Below the pieces are notes generated by a model that was not told the origin of the DNA, did not search any database, and was given only the letters and a program-made list of their open reading frames with translations. From an uncultured bacterium (lineage in GTDB: Bacteria; Bacillota; Negativicutes; Acidaminococcales; Acidaminococcaceae), in assembly GCA_905215645.1 (NCBI GenBank), contig CAJMQS010000012.1:1-55897 (forward strand): a DNA stretch of 55,897 nt, in the 5' to 3' direction. Positions 1 to 8,277 of the stretch are shown one piece after another (the first letter of the stretch is position 1; each line of letters opens with the position of its first letter). The position numbers were made by a program, and so were the translations under genes.

Positions 1-117
1 TTTTTGGGTAAGGGTGACTCTTGAAAAGTGTCCACACTTATGGGTACAGTATAATTTTCCCAAATTGATTTTGAAATTTTAAAAACGCTATAACGTTCAA
101 CTGATTTTCTTAAATTC

Positions 118-198
118 GAAGCCAGTAGAGCTGGCTTCCATCGGCGTATGACCTATGACGTATGACGGGCTGTTGCTCATGCAACAGCCCCCCTTTTT
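118..198. repeat. Heptamer-array/hairpin element, copy A
   Basis: A hairpin (118-138) is followed by a period-7 array GTATGAC, CTATGAC, GTATGAC (146-166) that abuts the terminator hairpin at 167-198. The same layout, with different heptamers, recurs near 25.3-25.5, 33.3 and 39.0 kb. Upstream (about 87-97) the AACGTTCA motif resembles sequence beside the right arm of copy D. Confidence 0.6.
167..198 (+). terminator. Rho-independent terminator of an upstream gene
   Basis: The stem GGGCTGTTGC (167-176) and GCAACAGCCC (181-190) closes a TCAT loop and is followed by CCC and TTTTT. It would end a transcript entering from the left edge of the window. It is also the hairpin half of the heptamer element at 118-198. 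Confidence 0.85.
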
Positions 199-283
199 CT
201 AATGCAGCAATCTCCTTTTTACGGTATAATAATGATCAAAGAAGAAATGACTCGTAAAATGTAATGCTTAAAGGAGATCCATC

Positions 284-1666
284 ATGCTGGCAAAATATAA
301 AGTGCTCATCGCAGGCATCACCGCTTTTCTAGTGGCCGTTGCAGGCTTTTTCCTCCTGCGTCCGGAGAAACCGGAAAACCCTGCCCAAGTGGCCCAGCTC
401 CATGGCAAACGGAACATCATGGTCCTGGGGGTGGATCGGCGGAGCGGAGATACCGGCCGTTCGGATACCCTCTTTGTCACCATGCTGGATACTTCCCGGA
501 ACCAGGCGGCCCTTTTGTCGGTGCCCCGGGATACCCTAGTCTCCATTCCCGGACACGGCTGGGATAAGGTGAACCATGCCTATGCCTACGGAGGCCATGA
601 TTTGAGCCGGAAGACCCTGGAAAATTTCCTGGGGATCCAGATCAACAATTATGTGCTGGTAGATTTCCAGGGATTCATCAAACTGGTGGACGCCATTGGC
701 GGGGTGGATATCGATGTGGAAAAAACCATGCAGTATGCGGACCCTTACGATGGGGAAAACGGCCTGGTGATCAATCTCCAGCCAGGCAGGCAGCATATGG
801 ACGGGACCACAGCCATCCAGTATGTCCGTTACCGGGATGAAGAGGGAGACATCGGAAGGGTGGCCCGGCAGCAGAAGTTCATGAAGGCCGTTTTTGCCAA
901 GCTCCGCTCCACCAGCCTCCTGACCCGGGCACCGGAAATCGCCAGGACTCTCTACCAGAGCATCGAAACAGATCTTTCGGTGACGGACCTGGCTTCTCTC
1001 CTAATGACTTTCGCCAAGAACGTTTCCGGGACTTCCCAGCTGGAAACGGCTATGGTACAGGGAAGTCCTGCCTATCTGGACGATATCAGCTACTGGATCC
1101 CCAATATGATGGCTCTGCGGCAGCAGGTGGCCCAGTTTCAGGGGGTGCAGCCGGGAGAAAGCTACAAACTGGCAGTCCAGATCGCCAAGAAAAAATACGA
1201 TGCGCTCCTGGGGACCAACAGCGTTGCCGGCAACGGAGAGAAGCGACAGATCAAGGTCCAGAACCAGGAACTGAAAAAAGCAGTGGAGCAGTCCCGGAAG
1301 ATGGATCGGGAGAAAGGGGGCACCGGGAATCCGGGACAAAACGGAATGGGAATCCAGAGACCCGGCGGCAGCAAGAGCTTGCCGGCTCCCCGGAAAAAGG
1401 CCCTCCGGGCCTCCATCGTCAACTGCAGCGGCAATCCCCAGGCAGGTGCCTTGGCAGCAGGAGATGCCCGGGCAGTGGGCTTCACCGTGGTCAGTGTGAC
1501 CACGGGCAGTCCTATGGAACGGACCCAGGTGCTGATCAACGCTGGCAGCCGGGAAGCAGAAGAACGGGCAGCCAACCTGCCTTTTGATTATCTCCTGCTC
1601 CAAGGGGCAGTAAGCCCCGGAAGCGGCGATGCAGTGATCTATGTGGGACGGGATTATGGGAAATAG
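284..1666 (+). CDS. LytR-CpsA-Psr (LCP) family wall-polymer transferase with C-terminal LytR_C domain
   Basis: Probably transfers an undecaprenyl-phosphate-linked glycopolymer onto peptidoglycan outside the cytoplasmic membrane. Residues 7-26 form one membrane anchor with the bulk of the protein outside. LCP motifs are visible: GVDRR and GRSDTLF, SVPRDT, KVNHAYAYGG, and the Arg-rich YRDEEGDIGRVARQQ near residue 185. The last ~80 residues (RASIVNCSGN to VIYVGRDYG) match a LytR_C domain. A Gln/Lys-rich linker joins the two. The 460-aa length is normal for two-domain members. The ATG has an AAAGGAG site. The gene stands alone; its TAG stop (1664-1666) runs straight into a terminator stem. The exact polymer is unknown. 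Confidence 0.88.
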   Translation: MLAKYKVLIAGITAFLVAVAGFFLLRPEKPENPAQVAQLHGKRNIMVLGVDRRSGDTGRSDTLFVTMLDTSRNQAALLSVPRDTLVSIPGHGWDKVNHAYAYGGHDLSRKTLENFLGIQINNYVLVDFQGFIKLVDAIGGVDIDVEKTMQYADPYDGENGLVINLQPGRQHMDGTTAIQYVRYRDEEGDIGRVARQQKFMKAVFAKLRSTSLLTRAPEIARTLYQSIETDLSVTDLASLLMTFAKNVSGTSQLETAMVQGSPAYLDDISYWIPNMMALRQQVAQFQGVQPGESYKLAVQIAKKKYDALLGTNSVAGNGEKRQIKVQNQELKKAVEQSRKMDREKGGTGNPGQNGMGIQRPGGSKSLPAPRKKALRASIVNCSGNPQAGALAAGDARAVGFTVVSVTTGSPMERTQVLINAGSREAEERAANLPFDYLLLQGAVSPGSGDAVIYVGRDYGK

Positions 1667-1704
1667 GGGGGAGGTTGCACGTCCTGTGCAACACCCCCAT
1701 TTTT
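1666..1704 (+). terminator. Terminator of the LCP gene
   Basis: A G-rich arm with GGTTGCAC (ending 1680) pairs with GTGCAACACCCCC (about 1686-1698) and is followed by ATTTTT. The stem begins at the stop codon of the LCP gene. Confidence 0.8.
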
Positions 1705-1767
1705 ACCCTACCAACATTCTATGAATTAATCGACAAATAAAATTACTATGAAAAAACTGAAAATATC

Positions 1768-1796
1768 TTGCATAATGTATACATGAGTGTTATAAT
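1768..1796 (+). promoter_or_regulatory. Promoter with internal TGTATACA palindrome
   Basis: A TTGCAT -35 box (1768-1773), 17-bp spacer and TATAAT -10 box (1791-1796) make a good sigma-70-type promoter. The spacer carries the perfect palindrome ATGTATACAT (1775-1784), a likely operator. The transcript would meet a terminator at 1828-1854 before reaching the AEC gene. Confidence 0.65.
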
Positions 1797-1827
1797 CAGT
1801 TTGTAAGTTAAAGTTGCCCCTCATTTG

Positions 1828-1854
1828 GCCCTTGTTTTTCAAGGGCTTTTTTTT
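1828..1854 (+). terminator. Terminator-like hairpin in the leader of the AEC gene
   Basis: GCCCTTG (1828-1834) and CAAGGGC (1840-1846) enclose a TTTTC-type loop and are followed by eight T residues. It lies only ~25-50 nt after the predicted start site of the 1768-1796 promoter, so it may act as an attenuator or produce a short RNA. A TATAAT at 1919-1924 could supply a second promoter downstream of it. Confidence 0.65.
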
Positions 1855-1959
1855 ATGTCCTTTTCCATTTCCTGGCTTTTTGCCAGAAAATAGGTCAATT
1901 AAAGAAAATAGACTGTGTTATAATAGTGATATTGTAAATGGAGAAAGAAGGGAAAGCCT

Positions 1960-2922
1960 ATGGGAATCGAGAAAATCATCCAGCTGCTGGTGGATGTACT
2001 TTGTCCGCTGTCTTTGGGCTTCCTTCTCCGGCACAGGGGATGGATGGATGACCGGGGGTGCCGGTTCCTGATGCTGGTCAATGTAATCGGTCTCCTTACC
2101 ACCATGAACCTGCTCAGCTTTTGGCTGCTGCCCATCGACTGGGCCCTGATCTTGATCCCGGCCCTGAGCCTCCTCACCGCGTTCCTTTCCGGCGGACTGG
2201 CAGCAGTTTTCTTTGCTCGGCACATGACAGATGATCTGCAGAAGGGCAGCTATGTGATGGCCAGCATGCTCAGCAATATCGGGACCATGGCAGGGCTGGC
2301 CTCCTACATGATCTTCGGACAGGCGGGTTTTGCTTATACCCAGCTTTTTGCCACTCCCCAAAATATCCTGATGGTGGTATTTGCCTTTCCCCTGGCCCAA
2401 TATTACCGGAACCGCTACCTCCAGAAAAAAGCGGGGTCTGAGTTCCATTTCAGTTTCCGCAAGGTGCTCCTGACTCCCAAACAGCTGGGCGTCCTGGGGA
2501 TGGCAGCAGGCTTGTGGCTCCACTGGCAGGCGGTCCCGGAACCGGAATTTCTGAAACAGCTGTTCCCTGTCCTGATTCACGTGCGGGCCTGGATTGCGTT
2601 CCTTCCGGTGGGGTATCAGCTGGATTTCGGAGAGGCCCGGAACTATTACTGTAAAATCCTGGGGATGCTCCCTCTGAAGTTCCTAGTGGTGCCTGCCTTG
2701 ATCTATGGCCTTGCTCGGCTGCATTTCACCAGCCAGGAGCTCCTGGGGACCATCCTGCTGGATGCGGCGGCTCCTGTGGCCATCAATGCAGTGGTTACGT
2801 CCACTTTGTTCCAGTTGGATGTGGATCTGACCGTGGCCTCTTTCATCCTTACCACGGCTTCCTACATCGTCCTGGTGGTTCCCCTGTTCTATCTGTACAT
2901 CCGGATGGGCGGGATGCTGTAG
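1960..2922 (+). CDS. AEC (auxin efflux carrier) family transporter, copy 1
   Basis: An integral membrane protein of 320 aa with about ten hydrophobic segments, starting with LLVDVLCPLSLGFLL. It has the family features of a N-M-x-LLSFW stretch near residue 50 and a conserved AAPVAINAVVTS segment near residue 270. AEC members carry organic acids such as malate or malonate, or export related compounds; the direction cannot be told here. It is clearly homologous to the AEC gene at 17019, and the two flank the catabolic region. An SDH-like gene and TRAP genes follow on the same strand. The ATG has an AAGGGA-like site. Substrate unknown, but by context a carboxylate. Confidence 0.8.
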   Translation: MGIEKIIQLLVDVLCPLSLGFLLRHRGWMDDRGCRFLMLVNVIGLLTTMNLLSFWLLPIDWALILIPALSLLTAFLSGGLAAVFFARHMTDDLQKGSYVMASMLSNIGTMAGLASYMIFGQAGFAYTQLFATPQNILMVVFAFPLAQYYRNRYLQKKAGSEFHFSFRKVLLTPKQLGVLGMAAGLWLHWQAVPEPEFLKQLFPVLIHVRAWIAFLPVGYQLDFGEARNYYCKILGMLPLKFLVVPALIYGLARLHFTSQELLGTILLDAAAPVAINAVVTSTLFQLDVDLTVASFILTTASYIVLVVPLFYLYIRMGGML

Positions 2923-3029
2923 GGGAAGTCATTGACAAAACAGCATTACAGGCCTAAAATGGAAAACATCATGAATGTATACAAAATGCGGGATGTGTCC
3001 TGCATTGCAGGAAAGTAGGATGGTAGAAA

Positions 3030-3896
3030 ATGCATATCGATATCCATACCCGTTTCATAACCTTGCTGGGAGATCCCTTGGCCCAGTCCTTTGCAGCCCG
3101 GATGCAGAACCGAGGGTATGAGGCGGCAGGGCTGGATCTGGTGTATTTCTATACAGTGACCGGCCCGGAACACCTGGGAGAGATCATCCAGGGGCTGCGG
3201 CACATGCCCTTTGCAGGGTTTGCCGTGACCAAACCCAACAAAGTCAAAGTCTTGGAATACCTGGACGAACTGGATCCCCTGTGTGCCAAAATGGGTTCCA
3301 GCAACACGGTGGTGAAACTGCCGGACGGCCGTCTGAAAGGATACAATACAGACGGAGTGGGCTTCTCTCGGGCCTTGGACGAAGCCAGGGTCAGCGTCAA
3401 GGAAAAGACCTTTTTCTGTATTGGCAGCGGGGGTGCCGGCCGGGCTATCTGTTCGGCTCTGGCTTATCATGGCGCCGGCCGGATCCTGATTACGGACCTG
3501 GCGGAAGAAAGCGCCCGGAGCCTGGTGACGGACATCAACAAGAATTTTGCTCCGGTGGCGGAAGCCGTCCCCTATGGGGATTTTTCTCGGGTAAAGGAAG
3601 CGAATGCCGTAATCAATGCCAGCGGCGTAGGGATGGGGAAGAGCATCGGCCAGACTCCGCTGCCTCCGGAATACATCCGGCCCGGCCAGTTTTATTTCGA
3701 TGCCTGTTACAATCCCGCCCGGACCCGGTTCCTGGAAAACGCGGAAAAAGCTGGGTGCCCGGTACTGAACGGGCTGACTATGAGCCTGTACCAGGGAACG
3801 GCCCAGGTGGAACTGTGGTCAGGGCAGGAGGCTCCGGTAGAAGCCATGCGCCAGGAACTGGAGAAGATCCTGGCAGAAAAGAAGCGGCAGGAGTAA
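3030..3896 (+). CDS. Shikimate/quinate dehydrogenase-like protein (AroE/YdiB family), copy 1
   Basis: Predicted cytoplasmic NAD(P)-dependent oxidoreductase acting on shikimate, quinate or a similar cyclic hydroxy acid. The catalytic Lys (K71 in VTKPNKV) and Asp (D108 in GYNTDGVG) are present, as is the nucleotide loop GSGGAGRA (132-139). An Asp follows the second strand (D156 in ITDLAEE) where NADP enzymes have NRT, which suggests NAD(H) use and a catabolic role. The substrate-binding N-terminus is GDPLAQSFAA, lacking the second Ser of the usual HSKSP motif, so the substrate may not be plain shikimate. It is closest in style to YdiB. TRAP genes follow at once. A near-copy lies at 8278. Confidence 0.8.
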   Translation: MHIDIHTRFITLLGDPLAQSFAARMQNRGYEAAGLDLVYFYTVTGPEHLGEIIQGLRHMPFAGFAVTKPNKVKVLEYLDELDPLCAKMGSSNTVVKLPDGRLKGYNTDGVGFSRALDEARVSVKEKTFFCIGSGGAGRAICSALAYHGAGRILITDLAEESARSLVTDINKNFAPVAEAVPYGDFSRVKEANAVINASGVGMGKSIGQTPLPPEYIRPGQFYFDACYNPARTRFLENAEKAGCPVLNGLTMSLYQGTAQVELWSGQEAPVEAMRQELEKILAEKKRQE

Positions 3897-3939
3897 GGCT
3901 CTTGCTCCAACGTAGGAAAGTAGAATGGAGAGGTTCACG

Positions 3940-4542
3940 ATGGAAAATCTGAAGGAAAGCAGCAAGGCAAAACACAACAACTTTTTGAACGCTCTGATCC
4001 ACTGGCTGGATCTGCACTTGGAAGAGACCTTTTTGATGGTGATGCTGGTCCTTATCGCCGGTATCACCATGCTGCAGGTCATTGTCCGGAAAATCCCGGG
4101 CATGGCATCTCTCACCTGGGCAGAAGAACTATGCCGGTTCCTATGGATCTGGAGCGTTTTTCTATCCCTGCCCTATACCATCCGGATGGACAGCATGCTC
4201 CGGGTGGGGGTACTGAAGGACCTTCTTCCGGAAACCCTCCGAAAGGTGCTGAACTTGGCGGTGGACGCCATTACCCTGGGCTGTATGGGAGTCCTGGGCC
4301 TGTATGGAGTGAAAGTGGTTTCGGTGATTGCTGAAAGCCATGAAATTTCTCCGGCCATGCAGTGGCCCATGGCCTTTGTGTACGGCTTCATGGTGCTGGG
4401 GTTCTTCCTGGCAGCGGTGCGGGCCATCCAGATGATCTGGCTCCATGTCCAGCATCTCCAAGAAAAGGAATTGTCCACTCTGGAACAGACTTTTCAGGAT
4501 GCGGCTGAAGAAGCCGCTTTGGCGCGGGAAGGGGATGACTGA
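3940..4542 (+). CDS. dctQ: TRAP transporter small permease (DctQ family), copy 1
   Basis: Small membrane subunit of a tripartite, ion-driven carboxylate importer; it pairs with the large permease encoded next. Four hydrophobic segments are visible, with the conserved TWAEELCRFLWIW stretch between the first and second. I chose the ATG at 3940 (200 aa) because GGAGAGG sits 6 nt upstream and this matches the short N-terminus of the second copy; ATG 3925 is a possible alternative adding five residues. The stop is two bases from the TTG start of dctM. The C-terminal tail is rich in Glu and Ala. Confidence 0.85.
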   Translation: MENLKESSKAKHNNFLNALIHWLDLHLEETFLMVMLVLIAGITMLQVIVRKIPGMASLTWAEELCRFLWIWSVFLSLPYTIRMDSMLRVGVLKDLLPETLRKVLNLAVDAITLGCMGVLGLYGVKVVSVIAESHEISPAMQWPMAFVYGFMVLGFFLAAVRAIQMIWLHVQHLQEKELSTLEQTFQDAAEEAALAREGDD

Positions 4543-4544
4543 TT

Positions 4545-5840
4545 TTGTCCGCTGTACTGATTTTTTCTGTATTTCTGCTGGCCATTGCCCTATCCCTGCC
4601 CATCGGGATCAGCATGATCCTGGGAGCCACGGCTCCTATTGCCCTGTTCCACCAGGGTGGCACCATGGGCCAAGTGCTGCACAATGCTTTTTCCGGAGCC
4701 AATTCCACCCCCATCCTGGCGGTACCCCTGTTCATCCTGGGGGGTGTGATCATGGCTAAGGGCGGGATTTCCCGGAAACTGTTCAATTTCTTCGCCTTTT
4801 TTGCCGGACGGATCCCTGGAGGACTTCCCTGTGCAGTGATCCTCACCTGTCTGTTCTACGGGGCTATTTCCGGTTCCGGTCCGGCTACCACTGCTGCGGT
4901 AGGAGCCATGTGCGTACCTTTTTTGACGGAACTGGGCTATGATAAAACCTGGAGTGCTGGGCTGGTGGCGGTGGCAGGAGGCCTGGGGGTCATCATCCCG
5001 CCCTCCATTCCCTTTGTGCTCTATTCCCTGGCAACAGGGGTATCTACTGGGAAATTGTTCTTGGCGGGGATCATCCCTGGCCTCCTGGTGGGCTTGGCAT
5101 TGATGGTCTATGCAGTGCTCCACTGTCTCCGGAACGGGGAAGATAAGGAAAAGGTCCGGGAACGGATGGCAGAACTATCCCGGCTGGGCTTTTTTCAGTT
5201 ATTCCGGGACAGTTTCTGGGCTCTCCTATGTCCGGTAATCGTCCTGGGGGGAATTTACACCGGCTTCACCACCCCCACGGAAGCAGCAGCGGTATCCGTA
5301 TTCTATGCCCTGCTGGTGTCTCTTTTTGTGTATAAGACCATGACCTTCGGGGATATCCTGCCCATGCTCCGGGAATCGGTCCGGACTTATGGAGGATTGG
5401 CCTTTGTCTTGGCGTTTGCCACAGCCTTTGGCCGGGTGCTGTCCATGACCCGGGCCACCAAAGTGGTGGAAAGTTTCATTCTTGGGAATTTCACTTCTGG
5501 AGTGGCCGTACTGACCGTGCTGGTGGTGATCTTCCTGCTCCTGGGCATGGTGATGGATACAGGGCCAGCCATCATCATCTTGGTGCCGGTGCTGCTCCCA
5601 GCCTGCAAAAAATTGGGAGTGGATCCTATCCATCTGGGAGTGGTGCTGGTGTGCTGCCTGTCCATCGGCCTGGCTACGCCGCCTTTTGGACTGGATCTGT
5701 TCGTGGCGGGAAATATTGCAGGGCAGCAGCCCATGAGCGTGGCCCGGAAGTCCGTACCTTTCATCTGTGCCTTTCTGGCGGCTTTGGTGGGAATCACCTA
5801 TATCCCGGGTCTTTCCACCTTCCTGCCGGCACTGTGGTAA
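4545..5840 (+). CDS. dctM: TRAP transporter large permease (DctM family), copy 1
   Basis: The transport-catalysing membrane subunit of the TRAP system, 431 aa with about a dozen hydrophobic segments. Family motifs include GAISGSGPATTAAVG near residue 105, PPSIPFVLYS near 150, GIYTGFTTPTEAAAVSVFYA near 230 and GLATPPFGLDLFV near 380. Translation appears to begin at a TTG two bases after the dctQ stop, which implies translational coupling; the second copy has a TTG in the same place. Very similar to the protein encoded at 9734. Confidence 0.9.
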   Translation: MSAVLIFSVFLLAIALSLPIGISMILGATAPIALFHQGGTMGQVLHNAFSGANSTPILAVPLFILGGVIMAKGGISRKLFNFFAFFAGRIPGGLPCAVILTCLFYGAISGSGPATTAAVGAMCVPFLTELGYDKTWSAGLVAVAGGLGVIIPPSIPFVLYSLATGVSTGKLFLAGIIPGLLVGLALMVYAVLHCLRNGEDKEKVRERMAELSRLGFFQLFRDSFWALLCPVIVLGGIYTGFTTPTEAAAVSVFYALLVSLFVYKTMTFGDILPMLRESVRTYGGLAFVLAFATAFGRVLSMTRATKVVESFILGNFTSGVAVLTVLVVIFLLLGMVMDTGPAIIILVPVLLPACKKLGVDPIHLGVVLVCCLSIGLATPPFGLDLFVAGNIAGQQPMSVARKSVPFICAFLAALVGITYIPGLSTFLPALW

Positions 5841-5857
5841 GAAAGAAGGGGACAGCT

Positions 5858-6922
5858 ATGCATACATTGTGGAGAAAAATGGCTGCAGCCTGTCTGGGGG
5901 CCGTGCTCTTTCTGGGAGCCGCTGGCTGCTCTAGCAAACCGGCTGCAGACAACCAGGGGAAAGGCGCAGGCCCTTATGCCAATCTGCCCAAAGTGGTGCT
6001 GGTGGGAGGAGATTCCTCCGGCAAGGGATCGGTGGGACAGCGGTTCGGAGAACGGGTGGCCCAAAAGGTGGCAGAGCGGACCGGCGGCCAATTGACCATC
6101 GACTACCATCCCAATGCAGAACTGGGCGGGGACGAAGACCTGCTCCGGCAGCTCCGGGCCAACGATATCCAGCTGGTGGTGGGCCAGATGGCACCGGTGA
6201 CAGCTTTTGTGCCGGAAGGAGCGGTGTTCGATTTGCCTATGGTCTTTGCTCCCTACGATGGGAAGACCATCGATCGGGTGCTCAATGGTGACGGGCCTTT
6301 CCGGCAAAAACTGGCAGAAGCCTACGACCGGGCTGGGCTCCATTACATGGGGACGCTTCAGAACGGAACCTACCGGCTGATGACTTCCAATCGGCCTGTG
6401 AAAGCCCTGGGAGATTTCCGGGGACTGAAGATCCGCACCATGAGCAACCGGAACCACATGGCCTTCTGGTCCGCCCTGGGGGCCAATCCAACGCCTCTGG
6501 CCTGGCCGGAACTGTATTTTTCCCTCCAGAGCGGAATCGTGGATGCGGAAGAGAATGCGGCGGACAGCATCCTTTCTGCCAATTTCAACGAAGTCCAGAA
6601 ATATGTGTCGGAAACCAATGTGATCCTTTATGCCAACGAAATGGTCCTGAATAAAAAAGCCTATGACAGTTTGCCGGAACCTTATCAAAAAGTCTTGGAA
6701 GAAGCTGTACAGGAAGCTATGGGAGAACTGGCACCGACTTTGGTCCAGGTGGACCGGGACTGCAAGGAAAAACTCCAGCAGAAGGGGATGACCCTGGTGA
6801 CTTATCCGCCAGAATTCTACGAAACGGTCCGGAAACAGCCGGCAGTCCAGGAACTGTACAAAACAATAGATGCTCAGGCCGGAGGGATGGGGACGCTGAT
6901 GATGGAAGAGCTGGGGAAATAA
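5858..6922 (+). CDS. dctP: TRAP transporter substrate-binding lipoprotein (DctP family), copy 1
   Basis: Captures the substrate outside the membrane and hands it to DctQM. The N-terminus is a lipoprotein signal with lipobox LGAAGC (Cys24), so the mature protein is membrane-tethered. The DctP signature is clear: GLKIRTMSNRNHMAFW with the Arg that pairs with a substrate carboxylate, followed by GANPTPLAWPELYFSLQSG and VDAEEN. The start at ATG 5858 (354 aa) fits the signal peptide and a GAAGGGGA site. The gene ends the first cassette; a terminator-bearing gap follows. Confidence 0.9.
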   Translation: MHTLWRKMAAACLGAVLFLGAAGCSSKPAADNQGKGAGPYANLPKVVLVGGDSSGKGSVGQRFGERVAQKVAERTGGQLTIDYHPNAELGGDEDLLRQLRANDIQLVVGQMAPVTAFVPEGAVFDLPMVFAPYDGKTIDRVLNGDGPFRQKLAEAYDRAGLHYMGTLQNGTYRLMTSNRPVKALGDFRGLKIRTMSNRNHMAFWSALGANPTPLAWPELYFSLQSGIVDAEENAADSILSANFNEVQKYVSETNVILYANEMVLNKKAYDSLPEPYQKVLEEAVQEAMGELAPTLVQVDRDCKEKLQQKGMTLVTYPPEFYETVRKQPAVQELYKTIDAQAGGMGTLMMEELGK

Positions 6923-7048
6923 AGCAGTTCACTCGGCTGCAAGGATGAAATGTGAATTTTTTTCATGATTCTCCTTTTGATTTAGCTGAATAGATTATTA
7001 TCGTTCGGAATTTTCGTGGATTGATTTTCCATATTTTATAAGAAAAAA

Positions 7049-7091
7049 TCCTTTTCAGGGGACAATGCTCCTCCTGAAAAGGACTTTTTTT
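7049..7091 (+). terminator. Terminator after the first TRAP cassette
   Basis: TCCTTTTCAGG (7049-7059) pairs with CCTGAAAAGGA (7073-7083), followed by a run of T. An upstream run of A makes the reverse orientation plausible as well. Confidence 0.85.
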
Positions 7092-7184
7092 ATCGAAAAA
7101 AACTATAAAGGAATGGCCGAACTGGGAGAGAAAAAGAAAGAAGCGCATCAGCACTAGAGTTTCCCGGAAATCGGGAAGACTATC

Positions 7185-7201
7185 TATAGAACAGCTCTAT
7201 A
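7185..7201. promoter_or_regulatory. Candidate LysR-type operator
   Basis: The perfect palindrome TATAGA-ACAGC-TCTATA fits the T-N11-A rule (T7187, A7199). A closely related palindrome (ATAGAA-GTA-TTCTAT) lies between the LysR gene at 17848-18885 and the aldehyde dehydrogenase, so one regulator may control both units. Confidence 0.5.
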
Positions 7202-7250
7202 ATACTGGCGATATATGAAATTCCTTCATCAGTATATGCATAAGTACCAT

Positions 7251-7279
7251 TAGATTCAGATATGGACGCAGGCTATAAT
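7251..7279 (+). promoter_or_regulatory. Candidate promoter of the second cassette
   Basis: A weak -35 box TTAGAT (7251-7256), a 17-bp spacer and TATAAT (7274-7279). The poor -35 box would fit an activated promoter. The transcript would have a leader of about 160 nt before the TIM-barrel gene. Confidence 0.4.
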
Positions 7280-7448
7280 GAAATCGTAAAAAGAACTGAA
7301 GATACTGATTTTAGCAATAATTCCAACGGAATCCAACACAGGACAGGAATGTAGGAAGAAGAAAAAAGGATACATCCATCCAGAAAAAACTGATAATTCC
7401 AAGTTGTAGATATAGTCTTGCAAGGACTTTGCTAAAGGGGGAAAACTG

Positions 7449-8255
7449 ATGGCACGAAAATTCTCGTTGGCGTATTTGACGGTCCCTGGAATCGAAGCAG
7501 TGGATCAGATCCGGATGGCTGCCGAAGCCGGTTATGATACCGTAAGCCTCCGGACGATTCCCATGGGGCAGCAGGGGGAACCCCAGAATGATCTGATCCG
7601 GGAAAAGGACCTGTTTGCAGAGATCCGCAGGACCCTTCAGGAAACAGGTATGAAGGTACTGGATATCGAGTTGGTCCGGGTCCGGGAGGATCTGCCGCTG
7701 GACTATCGGGAAGTCTTTGAAAAAGGAGCAGAGCTGGGGGCGACAGATATCCTTTCCAGCTGCTGGACGGAAAACCAGGAATTTGCCGTAGAAGCTTTTG
7801 GAAAAATCTGTGAACAGGCAAAGGAGTTCGGAATGAATGTGAACCTGGAATATCCCGCTTCTTCTGCCATCCACGATTTGGCGGGAGTGGCCCGGCTCCA
7901 GGAAAAAGTCCAGGCACCGAACCTGAAACTGTTCCTGGATATGCTCTATGTGTTCTGGGCCCAGGATACTCCGGAGGCCATCCAAGCCATTGCGCCGGAA
8001 CGGTTCGGCCTGATCCATCTTTGTGATTGTCCCAAGGATCATTATCTCCGGGACCGGACGGAAACCATGCGGGCTAGGAGGGAATACCCAGGATTAGGGG
8101 CCATCCCGCTGGTGCCGATCCTCAAGGCGCTCCCCAAAAATCCCTGTTCCATCGAACTCCCCAATGAGGACTACATCCATCGATACGGTGCTATGGGCCA
8201 TGTGGAAAGATGCTTGGCCCATGCCAAAGAAGTACTTCAGCTGGTCGACCAGTAA
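7449..8255 (+). CDS. Xylose-isomerase-like TIM-barrel protein (sugar phosphate isomerase/epimerase family)
   Basis: A 268-aa TIM-barrel protein of the AP-endonuclease-2 superfamily. Residues placed as metal ligands in this fold are present: E134 (NLEYP), D164 (LFLDML), H190 (LIHLCD) and E236 (SIELPNED). Relatives include IolE (2-keto-inositol dehydratase), IolI, hydroxypyruvate isomerase and the QuiC/AsbF 3-dehydroshikimate dehydratases. Its place just ahead of a shikimate-dehydrogenase-like gene makes dehydration or isomerisation of a dehydroshikimate-like ketone an attractive role, but the reaction cannot be read from sequence. It is the first gene of the second cassette; the next start is 22 nt after its stop. 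Confidence 0.75.
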   Translation: MARKFSLAYLTVPGIEAVDQIRMAAEAGYDTVSLRTIPMGQQGEPQNDLIREKDLFAEIRRTLQETGMKVLDIELVRVREDLPLDYREVFEKGAELGATDILSSCWTENQEFAVEAFGKICEQAKEFGMNVNLEYPASSAIHDLAGVARLQEKVQAPNLKLFLDMLYVFWAQDTPEAIQAIAPERFGLIHLCDCPKDHYLRDRTETMRARREYPGLGAIPLVPILKALPKNPCSIELPNEDYIHRYGAMGHVERCLAHAKEVLQLVDQ

Positions 8256-8277
8256 TATTTGTACAGAAAGGAATGGA

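Larger units (their letters stand above)
1..283. other. Intergenic region at window start
   Basis: No gene is seen in these 283 bases. The region is AT-rich at first, then holds a perfect 8-bp hairpin (GAAGCCAG/CTGGCTTC, 118-138), three heptamers of a period-7 array (146-166) and a strong terminator hairpin (167-198). A TATAAT at 225-230 could be the -10 box of the LCP gene, but I see no good -35 box. The ribosome binding site AAAGGAG lies just before the ATG at 284. Confidence 0.6.
6923..7448. other. Long intergenic region between the two dehydrogenase/TRAP cassettes
   Basis: No convincing gene in 526 bases. It contains a strong terminator (7049-7091), a LysR-type palindrome (7185-7201) and a candidate promoter (7251-7279). 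The sequence is much richer in A and T than the genes on either side. The region separates transcription of the first cassette from the second, which therefore is probably regulated on its own. Confidence 0.6.

Noticed and set aside
118..198. Heptamer arrays as a possible CRISPR
   Set aside because: Units of 7 bp without unique spacers, only three or four copies, and no cas genes; this is not a CRISPR array.
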